A stretch of 64,000 bases of DNA, from contig OY728163.1 in the NCBI GenBank assembly GCA_963277665.1, positions 1,905,576,644 to 1,905,640,643 of the forward strand. The letters are read 5' to 3'. Shown piece by piece: positions 1 to 10,558 of the stretch. The stretch is from Viscum album (Eukaryota; Streptophyta; Magnoliopsida; Santalales; Viscaceae). Positions within the stretch are counted from its first letter, which is position 1, and every line of letters begins with the position of its first letter. Made by a program: the position numbers and the translations under genes. The notes beneath the pieces are model-generated. The model did not search any database. It saw nothing but the letters and a program-made list of their open reading frames with translations, and had not been told where the DNA came from.

Positions 1-1391
1 TTGGTGCGCTAGAAAAAACTTATTTATACTTTATGATAACCTATATTTGTTAGTTTTAAATATTAATAAACTTATTATCACATCATGATTGTTTTTCTAT
101 ATAACATAGTATTAGATATTGTCCTAAAAGTAGTTGTCTCTCTATAAGATCCTAGCAGTTCCCATCTATGATGAGAACACGAAAGTGTTATGACACTATT
201 ATTAAATATATATTATATAGCCATATGATATCATATGAGAGAAAAAAATTATATAGGCTATCAAGGGGGAGACTCATGGGACTTTTAAGAACCTTAGCAT
301 GGTGTACTTCCTTGGTAATATCCAGTAGGATATTATGAGAATGAGACCCTCCAGTAGGAAATCCACATTTATATGTGTCATTTTATGCTCCTATCAGTGG
401 AGGTGTGTATTGGTATATAGAATTTAATGTTATTATTAATGAGTATTATGATTCACTTACTTTGATGTATTGATGAAAAACATGACAAAAATGTTCACGG
501 TGAGTTAGGATATGTTGGATGTGTCATGAGTAATATTGAATTAATTAATAATGCGAGAAACAATTTATACCTTATGTTCTTTAATGGAAGTTGATATCTT
601 AAGCCCTTTGATGAAAATGATATAGCCTAAATAAATCTAGGTATGTGGTGTTCTATAAGAAATTTCAATTTCTGGCAAGTCAAAGAAAGAGACATTGAGC
701 GCATAGGTTTATGGCATAAGCACGAAACCTAGTTTATTAGAAATATCATGATAAAGGGATTATATTAGAGAGTAGGAATCTGTATGAGGTATTATATCAT
801 TGTGACATTAACTTATTTGTCTATGCGTTCCTTGGTTTGTTTCTAGATACTAACCTTGGACTTTAGGTTTATTCACCTAATTCCATTGAGAAAGAGGCCT
901 AAAGGGTCATAGACTAAGTGTATCTAGAATATTATTTAAATATTATTATTATTATTATTTAACTAGTTGAATAAGTAGTACTTCCACGCATGGTTTAATA
1001 ATTATTCATGTTTGACTAATCTCATATATTATGTCACCAGTTATTCGAGAGAATATAATGTGAGAAGAATATTTAATAAATATTTATTTTCTATTAAGTG
1101 GATATAATATTTATTTATTTATTATTGAATAATGTAGTGAAATATATTTAATAAATAAATAGTCATTATCCAAGGCTCGATAAATATTTTGGAGTAATGG
1201 TGGGTCCTGATTAATGGTCTAGTGAGAAATAATAAATATTGAATATTATTTCATTAAATAATATTTAATTTAATTTTCATGTTATGCACATGTTGAGAAA
1301 TATTAATATTAATATTATTATCTAACATAGGGTTCCATAGGTATTAAAGAAATAATAAAGGGAAATTATGCAATTGTTTTATTTTAACCCT
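1..1391. other. AT-rich non-genic sequence, possible decayed copia-type retrotransposon end
   Basis: No open frame of protein-like composition is visible. The stretch is AT-rich, with runs of ATT/TTA repeats around 945-960 and 1080-1330. A TGTTGAGAAATATTAATATT stretch near 1290 followed about 100 bp later by GATATATAAACCC (1395-1407, a plausible TATA box) looks like the U3 part of a copia-type LTR. I could not find the partner LTR. The identification is a guess from general look. Confidence 0.3.
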
Positions 1392-1407
1392 AGTGATATA
1401 TAAACCC

Positions 1408-2064
1408 CTAAATGGCCTGAAGGCCTTCATTTTTATTTTATTATAGATAATCCCCCTTTTAAGGAATGAAGGGGAACCCGTACATGACCCATAGGCCCAA
1501 GGCACAAGGCCCGACATGACCCGCAATACATGACCTGAAGGCCCATAGGCACATCATGCCCATTACATGACCCGTAGGCCTAGCCCACTAGAACTGCCCC
1601 TCCCCAGCGTCTGCATCATTGATCGCCTTAGCTCCCCACCATGCATTGTTGATCAGCTAGAATTGCCCCGTACAAAGCTGCACGGTGCCTGGTCCCGATG
1701 GTGGTTTCCATACCCTCTCATTCTGAAAATCTGGTTAGCTCTGCATCTGGTGATTGATATTGTTGCTCTGATCCTCTTCTGGGGCTTGCTCCATGTGAAC
1801 TGGGCTACTCCATGGTCTTTTTGTAGCCCGGAGGCCCTGTGGCCCGAAGGCTTTTGATGACCTGAAGGCCCTGTGAGACCCGAGGCCCAAACTGGTGGCC
1901 CGAAGGCCCAAATCAGGTGAATAGTTCTGGCTACTACAGTACCGAACAGTACTTGCTATAGTACTGCTACAGTAACCCGGAGATTCTCCTCCACCCAGTT
2001 TTGAACCTGGTTATCTTGGATGCCAAGCATGAGCCCTTACCAATCGGGTACAGGCTCATTGGCA
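1408..2064 (-). mobile_element. tRNA-derived SINE-like retroelement, copy 1 (657 bp)
   Basis: The segment is bounded by a perfect 16-bp direct repeat, AGTGATATATAAACCC, at 1392-1407 and 2065-2080. A duplication this long fits LINE-type target-primed insertion and not LTR or most DNA elements. Read on the minus strand from 2064, the head has a box A-like TACCCGATTGG (2050 down to 2040) and a box B-like GGTTCAAAACT (2007 down to 1997). They are 43 nt apart, close to tRNA genes. The body holds ACTGTAGYA-type repeats (about 1930-1978) and repeated GGCCYGAAGGCC blocks. The end near 1408 is an AT-rich run plus a GGCC block, with no long poly(A). A second copy with its own duplication lies at 28115-28836. 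It is longer than most plant SINEs. The insertion sits on the TATA-like sequence of an apparent LTR. Confidence 0.75.
1997..2050 (-). promoter_or_regulatory. Pol III-type internal promoter (box A and box B) of SINE copy 1
   Basis: On the minus strand, TACCCGATTGGTAAGGG gives box A and GGTTCAAAACT gives box B, at spacing typical of a tRNA gene. The T-arm pairing outside box B is only partial, so this is a tRNA-derived promoter and not a tRNA. Confidence 0.6.
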
Positions 2065-2080
2065 AGTGATATATAAACCC

Positions 2081-3198
2081 AAATATATTATTTTCTCTAA
2101 GAGACAATTCATTTATTTTGGTTGTGCACAATATATTTGGAGAATCCTCTCAAGACCTAGAGAGATCCTTTCTCCAAGAACGCTCCTATGAATGGAGAGC
2201 AATATTCTGCCACCTCCCACTCTCAAGTCAAGAGATATTGAGGATAATGCTTTGGAAGCAGTTCTCAAGTTGATCAAAGGAGGACGATACAAGAAATATT
2301 ATCTTTTTTGATATAACATAGAGATACCTACGATGATATTCAGAGATTTTTGGAACACACGTAGAGCACCAATAGAGGTAATATTCTTTGATTCCTATAA
2401 TACAATGACCATACTACATGGATTTGTTGTTAGATTCATCAAGGAAGAAAGAATTCCAGTGAGGTAATTATTTAATTCATTAAATTGATTATAAATAATA
2501 TGCGATGATCCTCTCTATGGTTTCTTAGTTATATCCTTTGTTTATATTATTTTATTCAATTACATAGATCATGAAGTTTATCATTTTTTAAATCTTTGAT
2601 TGATCATCGATCATGGAAAAAATCAATGTTGGGCACAACCCATCGCACGCTTCCACTACGCTCAAAACGTGAACTAGGATCCGTGTAGATGGTCAAATTA
2701 GTCACCAATATGTGGTAGATGGTTCTTTTTCATTATTTTGATCTTCATAATCTCACTATAATCAATGTTGGGGTTCATTGAATCATCCTCCTTATTATCT
2801 AAAACAATAGGTGAAACCCCATAGTGTAAAACTTTTTCATATAAACTATGTATCATGATTACATTTTAGTTATTTATTCAACTCCTCATGAAAAAAAAAT
2901 GGACATTATATAGGTATTCATGGATATTATAAATGGTAAATGTATATGTTAGATTTGGAAACCAACCTCTCACATAGAAGGGAGACTATGTAATATTTTG
3001 GGAATAAAGGATTACCTTTTCTTTAGTCTCAATAATTAGGGAATGATACGGTTTCCCAGAAATCAATAATATCTATTCTTATGATGATCATTACAAAAGG
3101 ATATTTATCCTCCTCCTAACACTAGTATAGTATAAGTGGTATATTTTCATCGGGGGGAGATTTCATTCTATCGAAAATTTATGGTTTCTCTATAGAAG
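2081..3198. other. Non-genic stretch, possible R/U5 part of a copia-type LTR then AT-rich sequence
   Basis: Directly after the SINE target duplication, 2081-2480 is less AT-rich, with repeated CTCAAG and AGAGAT words as seen in the transcribed part of many plant copia LTRs. From 2490 it becomes AT-rich again. No frame encodes a recognisable protein. It ends at the 5' LTR of element E1. Confidence 0.3.
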
Positions 3199-3307
3199 TG
3201 TAATGGCTCGGGGCTTTGGGGTCCATTACTTGGTGAAACTCTGATGTTTGGGGTGTTCTGGGTGGTCTGGAAGGCCATCCCAGCTTCTCGGTGAAGCTTA
3301 AGACTTC

Positions 3308-3663
3308 TAATGGTAGCCTCGGCCTACTGGTGGCCTCGGCTTACCGGTAGCTTATCCTACCGGTAGCTCGGCCTACCAGTAGCTCGGCCTATCGGTGGCC
3401 TCGGCCTACCGGTCGCTCGGCCTACCGGTGGCCTCGGCCTACCGGTCGCTCGGCCTACCGGTGGCCTCGGCTTACCGGTAGCTCGGCCTACCGGTGGCCT
3501 CGGCCTACCGGTAGCTTGGCCTACCAGTAGCTCGGCCTACTGGTGGCCTCGACCTACCGGTAGCTCGGCCTACCGATAGCCTCGGCCTACCGGTAGCTCG
3601 ACCTACCGGTAGCCTCAGCCAACAGGTAGCTTGGTCTACCGGTAGACCTAGCCTACCGGTGAC
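3308..3663. repeat. Minisatellite of about 21 units, consensus CTCGGCCTACCGGTRGC
   Basis: Tandem 16-17-bp units, often alternating as ~33-bp dimers with TGGC or AGCT linkers. Most units have the palindrome ACCGGT at the centre. Variants such as ACCAGT, ACTGGT, ATCGGT and ACCGAT are single C-to-T or G-to-A changes. It lies ~110 bp inside the 5' LTR of E1. Confidence 0.9.
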
Positions 3664-5454
3664 CTCTTCACGGGTTTTCCAGTAGTGCATCCTTTGCACG
3701 AATTAGTTTGTAAACCATGTTTTGACCCCATTTAAGCTTGTTTTAAATCCCATTAATGGCGTTTAATTAAATGATTGGTGAGGAACCATCCTTAAATAAA
3801 AAACCATGCGTTTTGGTCATGCCTTTAACCACGTTTTCAGAAACGCCTCTGTCACATCCTGTGAGGAGTCCTTCCTTGTTTAAGGAGGTGTGCGTTGGTT
3901 TTAACCACCCCAAAGGGCTAGGACCTTTTAAGTTGGATGTGTGGAGTGGCGCAGCCACGTGGTCAACCCACGATCCCGCTTCTTCCGCGGTTTTGAGTTT
4001 TTCTCCATATCTTAACCGTCTCGGGGATGTTGTATCGCAGCCTTTATAACCTAAAGCTTCTCTTACCTAGGTTCCTTTTTCCTCTATCACCCTGCGCTCA
4101 GAATACCCTTCCTTCGAACGAGTTGTACCCCCGAAAAGTTTTCCTTGATCGCGTTCCATGGAGTTCCTGTTACTCCTGATTTCCAGTTTCCATGTGGGGA
4201 CTTAACATCGATCCTTGATCAATCAGGTAGGGATTTTCTCCTTCGTCTTTCCTTTTTGTGAATCATGCGGGATGGTTATGCTTTTGTCTCTGTGGAAATT
4301 GATGAAACCAAACTTAATTAAGATAATGAACGTACCTCTAAAGAAGGAATGGGGGTGTGATCGATGTTCTGTTGTACTCTTTTATGTTGATATGTGTTGT
4401 GAATTATACGGGTCTATGCTCACTGAAAATCATGGTCGTTGGTGGTCTTTATCTGTGCACCAATGAACCTCAGTGCTCCTGGATGTTTAAATAAACATAA
4501 CATGGAATTGGTTAATTACGTATACTCGGTTAAATAAATTGAAAGCACCAGGATCGACCCTTTTCTGTGATAACTCCAGTTAAAGCCCAGATGAATTGAA
4601 ATCATGGAGTGTGTTAAATCTTTTAAATATGAAAATACCTGCAAGGGACTTCCTTATGTTTGTGGTAGTGGTTTGGTTGTTTTATTTCATGGGCCGATTG
4701 TGGGTGACTTTATGGTTTTCTTGGATGGGGGCTTAGATTGCTGGGGTGATATGGGTGGGGATGGGATCCCCTGTTGTTATACTTTCACTTGTTGTGAATC
4801 TGAGGCTATATGGTTGCTCTGTTGTGACACAAATTCGTGTGGGATCCTATGTTGTTGAGAAATCATTGGCTCCTGGATTTTGGGGACATGGGTCTATGTC
4901 TCGGGGTTTGTTTTGTTTCCAGTACTTCGAGGGATCTCACTTGATCCTTAGTTGTTGTGACTTTACAAGAGAACCGGGTGTGAATGCTTAATTTTTCCCG
5001 AAAGTTTTCATTCCTGCTTTAATTGTTGTTTCATCTATGAATGTTCCTGTTAGTTGCCTACTAGTGAAGGGATTAACTCATACTGAACTATTATGAAATG
5101 ATAACTTGAATAGTGAAACTGGGAACTGTTTGTTGTGTGCATGTTTTCTGAGGCAGTAGTGCTTGGGCACCTGCTTGTATCGGTTGGGGAGCCATAGGTT
5201 GGGTTGTGTGTTGGCATATATGTGTAACTGTATGTTTTGTGTTTATTCGCACCCCACCCACATTTGGCACTTAGTGTTGGACACCCCATTTCATGGGGAA
5301 GGATTTTTCCCCCTAGTTACTCTCCTTCCTGCTCCCTCTTCCCTCGGCTGTGATGGATGGAGGCGACCTTACACCCAAGATTCTTCGGGTAGGTTTCGAT
5401 CGGTGTGTTGTTATCCCAGGACTCTTCAGGCAGGTTTGTTTTACCAGGTGTCTT

Positions 5455-5575
5455 CGGGATGAGGCACAGGTGTGTGCGGGCAGGGATGGATGGTTGTGAG
5501 GCTCAGGTGTGTGCAGGAAGGGATGTGGATGGTTGTGAGGCCCAGGTGTGTGCGGGCAGGAAGAGCGTGGTAGCG
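5455..5575. repeat. Tandem repeat of about 40 bp, three units, in the E1 LTR
   Basis: Three units contain CAGGTGTGTGCRGG followed by a GGATGG-rich stretch and GGTTGTGAGGC. The array makes short glycine- and cysteine-rich frames that I do not treat as genes. Confidence 0.75.
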
Positions 5576-6260
5576 TCAGGACGTTTGCCGTTAGGGATGA
5601 GCAGCTAGCTAGTGGGGGAAATAGTGGTGCGGGTACCCAAATGTTTTGTTCTTACTATTACCTTACTTCTTGTGTTATTTGGTGAGAGTGTCCAGTGAGG
5701 TGGGATGGATAGATTCCTTGATAGATGATGTTTCTTCTGCTTATCACGGTACTTTAGGACATCTCCCCACTTGTGCATGAGATCTTTAGGTTTTCCTACT
5801 GAGTATACTTTGTAGGCTCACCCTACGTTTACTTTCATGTTTCCGGGAGGGCTTTGGAGGCCATGTGGGACCTTACTAGTCTGGACGTTGGATTTGCTGT
5901 CGGTCGTTGTTGGATTCTGCTTAGCCTTTTTCCTTTCCTTTTGGGTATTGTAATTTGGAGTCCTTGTACTTTGTTTAGTTTTATTATTAAACATGCATGT
6001 AGTCTATTTTTTTACCTTGAGCTTTCTATACTTGGTGGTGTTTGGTGTTGACTCATTCTTTCTCCCAATCTTGGTTAACTAAAAAAATGGGTAATGTCTC
6101 CCATATTGTGAAAATGTTATACCCTTGGTGTTAGTCACCACTCTGGGGCCTACTGGAGGCGGGACTCGGGGGTTATTATCTCTCCTTTAACTTAAAGAAG
6201 GAAGGGCTTGTAAATCTACTGTCTCTTACCTTCTTTCGGTGAAGGCGGGTCGTGACAGAA

Positions 6261-6272
6261 TGGTATCAAAGG
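6261..6272 (+). other. Primer binding site of E1 (initiator tRNA-Met type)
   Basis: TGGTATCAAAGG starts three bases after the 5' LTR ends at 6257. TGGTATCA is the usual start of the plant initiator tRNA-Met complement used by gypsy and copia elements. Confidence 0.85.
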
Positions 6273-6602
6273 GAGGTTGAGGGATAGGATGGAGTCTGGA
6301 GTTAGGCATAGTGAGGATTTCATGGGATGGTAGGGCAACAATGTTAGGTGATCTTGGTTCGTGAAATAGACCAGGGAGGACCGGCTAGGACACGGGATTT
6401 TAGGGGCCCCCGTGATCCGATGCAAGGACTTTGAGCCTATCAAACGACCAAGTGAGGCTACATTTATTGCAGGGTAGAGACCCTAGGGAAGGTACATGCA
6501 TCATACTGATTGTGTTTTTAATTGATTTGGGACACCTTGGGGAGAAAAAAAATAATAATAATAATAATTCTCTTTCTACTCGGGCTTAGGAATTCTTTGT
6601 TT

Positions 6603-7500
6603 ACCTTGCAGTTATGGAACCCGGACGTTATCCACGAGCGACTCAGGTGGTTGAGGCCCAGTGGATCGAGGCAGTTTACCAGCAGAGGGTTGACCAAAAT
6701 GAGGAGGACGACTTGTGGTAGAGGTCTTTGTGCTCCTTCCAGCGACAAACCCTCAAGAAGTACGAGGGCAGCGTTTCTGACTCAGTAACAGAGGTATGGC
6801 TCGAGGAGCTATCCATCACCTTCTCTTTCATCCGTTATTCGAGGGAGTACTGGGTTCCGTTGGCCGTCAGTCAGCTGAGAGGAGCAGCGTGTCAGTGGTG
6901 GACGTTTTTCTTGGGAGAGAAGACAGAGGCAGAGGTTTCTTGGGCTAGTTTCGAGAAGGAATTTCATGAGGATTTCCTCTCCTATACGGCGAAGGCTAAG
7001 AAGAGACAGGAGTTGATCTCCCTTCAGTAGGTAATCATGTCAGTGAGGGAGCTGGGGATCAAGTTCAAAGATATATTGTGCTTTGCCCCGGATCTCTTTC
7101 TGGATGAGGAGTCTCGGGAAAGATGGTTAGAGGATGCACTATGTCCTTCTCTTCAGTACGTTGTCACTCCCTTCACTCTTCTGATGTACCTATTAGTATA
7201 GAAGAAGTCTGAGATAGTAGAGAGGATACACTCGAAGGGAGGCACACCATGAGAAAGGGGAAGGCGGTCAGTAGTAGTTCTCCATCAATAGGGCCTTCCA
7301 GGTTTCGACAAGCAAGGTTTAGGCCTCACCAGTTCTGGTCCCAAACTTCTGGCCCTCTCCCCTTTTCCATAGGGCCAGGACTAAAGTGTTTCTCTTGTGG
7401 AGTTTTCAGGAACGTCCAGAGCAGGTGTCTGACTCAAGCTCCACATAGTGGAGGTGGGAAGTTTCAGCACCCACCTTAGCAGCATCCGTTTCCGGCGAGG
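6603..7500 (+). pseudogene. Broken gag of E1
   Basis: Fragments in more than one frame encode the capsid/nucleocapsid polyprotein. The 6728-7030 frame carries a Retrotrans_gag-like stretch: an AVSQLRGAACQWW block then a W..FEKEF...F block, ending in a stop at 7028-7030. The 7249-7479 frame holds a nucleocapsid zinc knuckle, CFSCGVFRNVQSRC. Its histidine position is asparagine, so the CCHC site is damaged. Gag would package element RNA in cytoplasmic particles. Breaks make it non-functional. Confidence 0.8.
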
Positions 7501-7650
7501 CCTTTATAGCCACAGCAGCAGGCCTCTAGACCTCTGAGGGATGACCTTGCAGGAGGATACCAATACCAGGGTGCTCCTCAGGGACCTCGACCAGGGCGTG
7601 GTCGGGGAGGTGGTCGACAGCAGTGAGGCAGAGGAGCTGGGCATGGACAG

Positions 7651-8040
7651 TTGCACGCCGCAGAGTTAGTGGCTCTGGCGGGACCAGAGGTTGTTCGAGG
7701 TACGATCAGTTTATTCAGCACTCTTGTTTCTTCCTTGTTTGATTTGGGAGCTTCGCACTCCTTTGTTACGCCCGGATTAGCCCATGCTCTGGGTCTGGAT
7801 GCTGAGAGACTTTTTGTGCCCCTAGTGTTGAGAACACCAGTTTGGGGTCAGACCAGCGTATCTTACTTTTTCTGGGGATGTAGACTTATGTTGGGACCGC
7901 ATCAGTCCAGTGGATACCTTCTTTCATTACAGATGTAGCAATACGATGTCATTCTAGGCATCGACTGGTTATTCTCCGTACATTCCATCATCGACTGCTA
8001 TCGGAGAAGGATAGAATTCTCCAATGAGGATGGATGGCAT
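7651..8040 (+). pseudogene. Broken retropepsin-type protease of E1
   Basis: The 7651-7938 frame has LFDLGASHSFV, the usual D-S/T-G-A catalytic motif with leucine in place of serine or threonine. After a TAG at 7936-7938 the same frame continues with DVILGIDWLFSVH, the conserved C-terminal protease block of gypsy polyproteins. The enzyme would cleave Gag-Pol. The lost motif residue and the stop both argue that it is inactive. Confidence 0.8.
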
Positions 8041-8829
8041 GTGGCTTTTGTTGGGGAGAAGATTTATCAGGTGGGGAGTCGACACGTGGAGCCACTCCTT
8101 TCTATACTAGACAGGATTTCAGTGGAGTCAGAGGACGCAGGAATGATGAATGTCCCAGAGGTCATAAGAGAATTCCCTGATGTCTTTCCTGATGAGTTTG
8201 TGACTCTACCCCCTCAACGTAATGTTGAGTTTGGGATAGACTTACAGCCTGGTGCCCACCCGATCTCTATGGATCCTTATCGGATGGCACCTTCTAAGTT
8301 GTGGGAGTTGCGGATTCAGATTGACGATCTGATGGAGAAGGTCTTTGTTCGACCCATCGTGTCACCGTGGGGTTCTCCAGTTTTGTTCGTAAAGAAGGCA
8401 GATGGTAGTCTATGACTGTGCATAGACTACCGGAGTTTGAATCAGGTGACGGTCAAGAATCATTACCCTCTCCCGAGGATAGACGATCTTTTTGACCAGC
8501 TGAGGGGAGAAGGTTGGTTCTCTAAGATTGATCTGCAGTCTGGATACCACCAGTTGAGAGTGAAGGAAGGTGATATCCTGAAGATGGCTTTCAGATGCAG
8601 ATATAGCCACTTTGAGTTCTTGGTCATGCCGTTTGGAGATACAAACGCACCAGCTATGTTCATGAACCTTATGAACTCTGTCTTCCAAGAGTTTCTGGAC
8701 CATTTCGTTGTGGTATTCATCGACGACATCCTTATCTACTCGAGATCAAAGGAAGAGCATGTTGGGAATATTAGGGTAGTTTTGGGAGTCCTTCGACACC
8801 ACCATATTCATGGTAAAATATCTAAGTGA
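8041..8829 (+). pseudogene. Broken reverse transcriptase of E1
   Basis: The region runs from the VPEVIREFPDVFPDE linker through the RT core. Visible blocks are SPWGSPVLFVKKADGS, then a TGA at 8413-8415, then [30 protein letters not shown] and the catalytic FIDDILIYS (about 8716-8745). The TGA stands where related elements have arginine, so CGA to TGA explains it. [10 protein letters not shown] carries aspartate where MPFGLTNAPA is usual. The frame ends with a TGA at 8827-8829. RT copies element RNA to cDNA; this copy cannot make full-length enzyme. Confidence 0.88.
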
Positions 8830-8868
8830 AAGTTCTTAACGTGAGAATTACATTTCCTTGGACACGTA

Positions 8869-9495
8869 GTGTCTCGGAAGGGAATAGCAGTAGACCTGTC
8901 GAAGTTTGAGGCAGTTGTTTCATGGGAATCACCCAAGAATGTGGCAGAAGTTCGTAGTTTCCTGGGTTTGTCAGGATATTACCGGAGGTTTGTGCCCGAC
9001 TTCTCTCGAGTTGCGGCTCCATTGACAGCTTTGACTAGGAAGGACCAGGCCTTCGTGTGGAGAGACCAGTGCCAGACAGCTTTTGGCTACCTAAAGGAGA
9101 AGCTGGTTAGTGCTCTAGTACTCAGATTACCAGAGGAAGGGGTGTTGTTTGAAGTGTTCTATGATGCTTCTGGCCTTGGGTTGGGATTTGTGCTGATGCA
9201 GCAGCGAGGAGTGATCTCTTATGGGTCTAGGCAGTTACGTCCTCATGAACGTAACTATGCCACCCACGATCTAGAGCTTGTGGTCGTGGTGTTCACATTG
9301 AAGTTGTGGCGGCATTATCTTATCGGAGAACACTTTGTGGTCTTCTCAGATCACAAGAGCTTGTGTTATGTCTTTTCCCAGCGAGATCTGAACTTGCAGT
9401 AGAAGAGATGAGTTGAGTTCCTCCAAGACTACAACTTCAAGATATCTTATACTAAGGGAAAGGGTAATGTTGTGGTTGATGCCCTGAGCAGTAAA
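8869..9495 (+). pseudogene. Broken RNase H domain of E1 with pol linker
   Basis: The frame from 8869 begins in the RT connection ([16 protein letters not shown]) and covers the RNase H domain. The first catalytic aspartate is in FYDASG; THDLEL and SDHKSL follow. Stops at 9400-9402 (TAG) and seven bases later (TGA) sit at usual Gln and Trp positions, both explained by C-to-T or G-to-A changes. The frame resumes to KGKGNVVVDALS near 9483, the usual end of this domain. The enzyme would remove RNA from the RNA:DNA hybrid. Confidence 0.85.
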
Positions 9496-9738
9496 TCACA
9501 GAAGGAAGTAGTTCGGGAATCTGCAGATGCTTGGAGAGCGATGGAAGAGTTAGCGGCCTTGCATTTGGATGCAAGGGTGGAAGGTGGAAGAGGATGTCTG
9601 TTTCAGATGACTGTAGTTTCCTCTTTAGTGGTGCAGGTGGAAGAGTCTCAGTGGGGGGACTCGGAGGTGGAAGTGACGTGAGATCGTGTTTATCAGGTAA
9701 ATGCTCCTGAGGGATGGTCGGAGGATGGTTAGAATCGG

Positions 9739-10374
9739 ATGATTTTCCGTGGAAGGCTTTTTGTTCCGGAGATGATGCATAAAGGTGTTCTCCGTGAGTT
9801 CCATGGATTAGCTTTATCGGTACATCCTGGGGTCTCAAAGATGTACCAAGACTTGAGGGGACAGTTTTGGTGGGCCGGGGTAAAGCGGGCGGTGGCAGAG
9901 TGTGTGGCTAAGTGCCTGGTGTGTCAGCAAGTAAAGGCTGAACACCGTTTTCCTGGAGGGTTGTTACAGCCTTTAGATGTTCCTGAGTGGAAGTGTGATG
10001 ACATCTCGATGGACTTAATCACAGGGCTATCCAGGGCTCAGGGAGGTTATGATGCCATCTGGGTAGTGGTGGATCGGTTGACAAAATCAGCACACTTCTT
10101 GGAGATTAAGGAGTCGAGCCCGGTGAGCACCTTAGCCCAGAAGTACGTCGATGAGGTGGTACGGTTGCACAGGATTTTGATATCTATTGTCTTCGATCGA
10201 GACATGTGGTTTACCTCACGAGTCCGTAGGGGATTACAGCATGCCTTTATCACCCATCTATGCCTTAGCACTTCTTTCCACCCTCAGACAGATGGGAAAA
10301 CAGAACGAACGATCCAGACATTGGAAGACATGCTACGGGCATGTGTTCTGGATGTAGGGGGGGGTCTGTTCTAA
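9739..10374 (+). pseudogene. Integrase of E1, core intact but C-terminus deleted
   Basis: One open frame carries the N-terminal zinc-binding H-H-C-C (FHGLALSVHPG then CLVCQQ) and the DDE core. The first aspartate is in SMDLITGL, the second in FDRDMWFTS, and the glutamate is in DGKTERTIQTLEDML. Normally about 150-250 more residues follow. Here the sequence leaves the family at CVLDVGG (about 10360) and 130 bp later the 3' LTR begins, so the integrase C-terminal domain and any chromodomain are gone. Confidence 0.85.
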
Positions 10375-10500
10375 CTTTCGAACAACTCAGGGGTTTTCCC
10401 CTGAGAAGTATCTTTAGAGGGTGTTTGTTTGTACCCCACTTTTCTCCTTTCTGGTATGTTCTTATATTCTCAGGGATGAGAATAGTTTGATAAGTATCAA

Positions 10501-10558
10501 TGTAATGGCCTGGGGCTTTGGGGTCCATTACTTGGTGAAAATATGATGTTTAGGGTGT
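10501..10558 (+). repeat. Start of the 3' LTR of E1, truncated
   Basis: TGTAATGGCCTGGGGCTTTG and the bases after it match 3199 onward, including ATGATGTTTRGGGTGT. Similarity stops near 10558. No continuation was found downstream in the window. Confidence 0.8.

Larger units (their letters stand above)
3199..6257 (+). repeat. 5' LTR of E1 (3,059 bp)
   Basis: It begins TGTAATGG and ends GGGTCGTGACA, so the ends are canonical TG...CA. The PBS follows three bases later. It contains two tandem-repeat tracts (3308-3663 and about 5455-5575) and the small open frames these create. The short frames at 4215-4466, 4604-4991 and 5163-5608 lie wholly inside the LTR and have no recognisable domain. Confidence 0.88.
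3199..10558 (+). mobile_element. Ty3/gypsy LTR retrotransposon E1, degenerate, 3' LTR truncated
   Basis: Order on the plus strand: 5' LTR (3199-6257), PBS, gag, protease, reverse transcriptase, RNase H, integrase, then the first ~58 bp of a 3' LTR from 10501. The 3' LTR start (TGTAATGGCCTGGGGC) matches the 5' LTR start (TGTAATGGCTCGGGGC). The gene order with integrase after RNase H defines Ty3/gypsy. The RT and integrase wording resembles Tekay/Del-type chromoviruses, but I did not test the clade. Frames carry several stops. The integrase C-terminal part and any chromodomain are deleted. Confidence 0.9.

Noticed and set aside
1567..1857. 96-aa plus-strand frame
   Set aside because: It lies wholly inside SINE copy 1. 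The matching place in copy 2 encodes a different broken frame (28339-28635).
3308..3663. CRISPR-like regular repeat pattern
   Set aside because: Units are contiguous 16-17-bp repeats without unique spacers, in a plant LTR.
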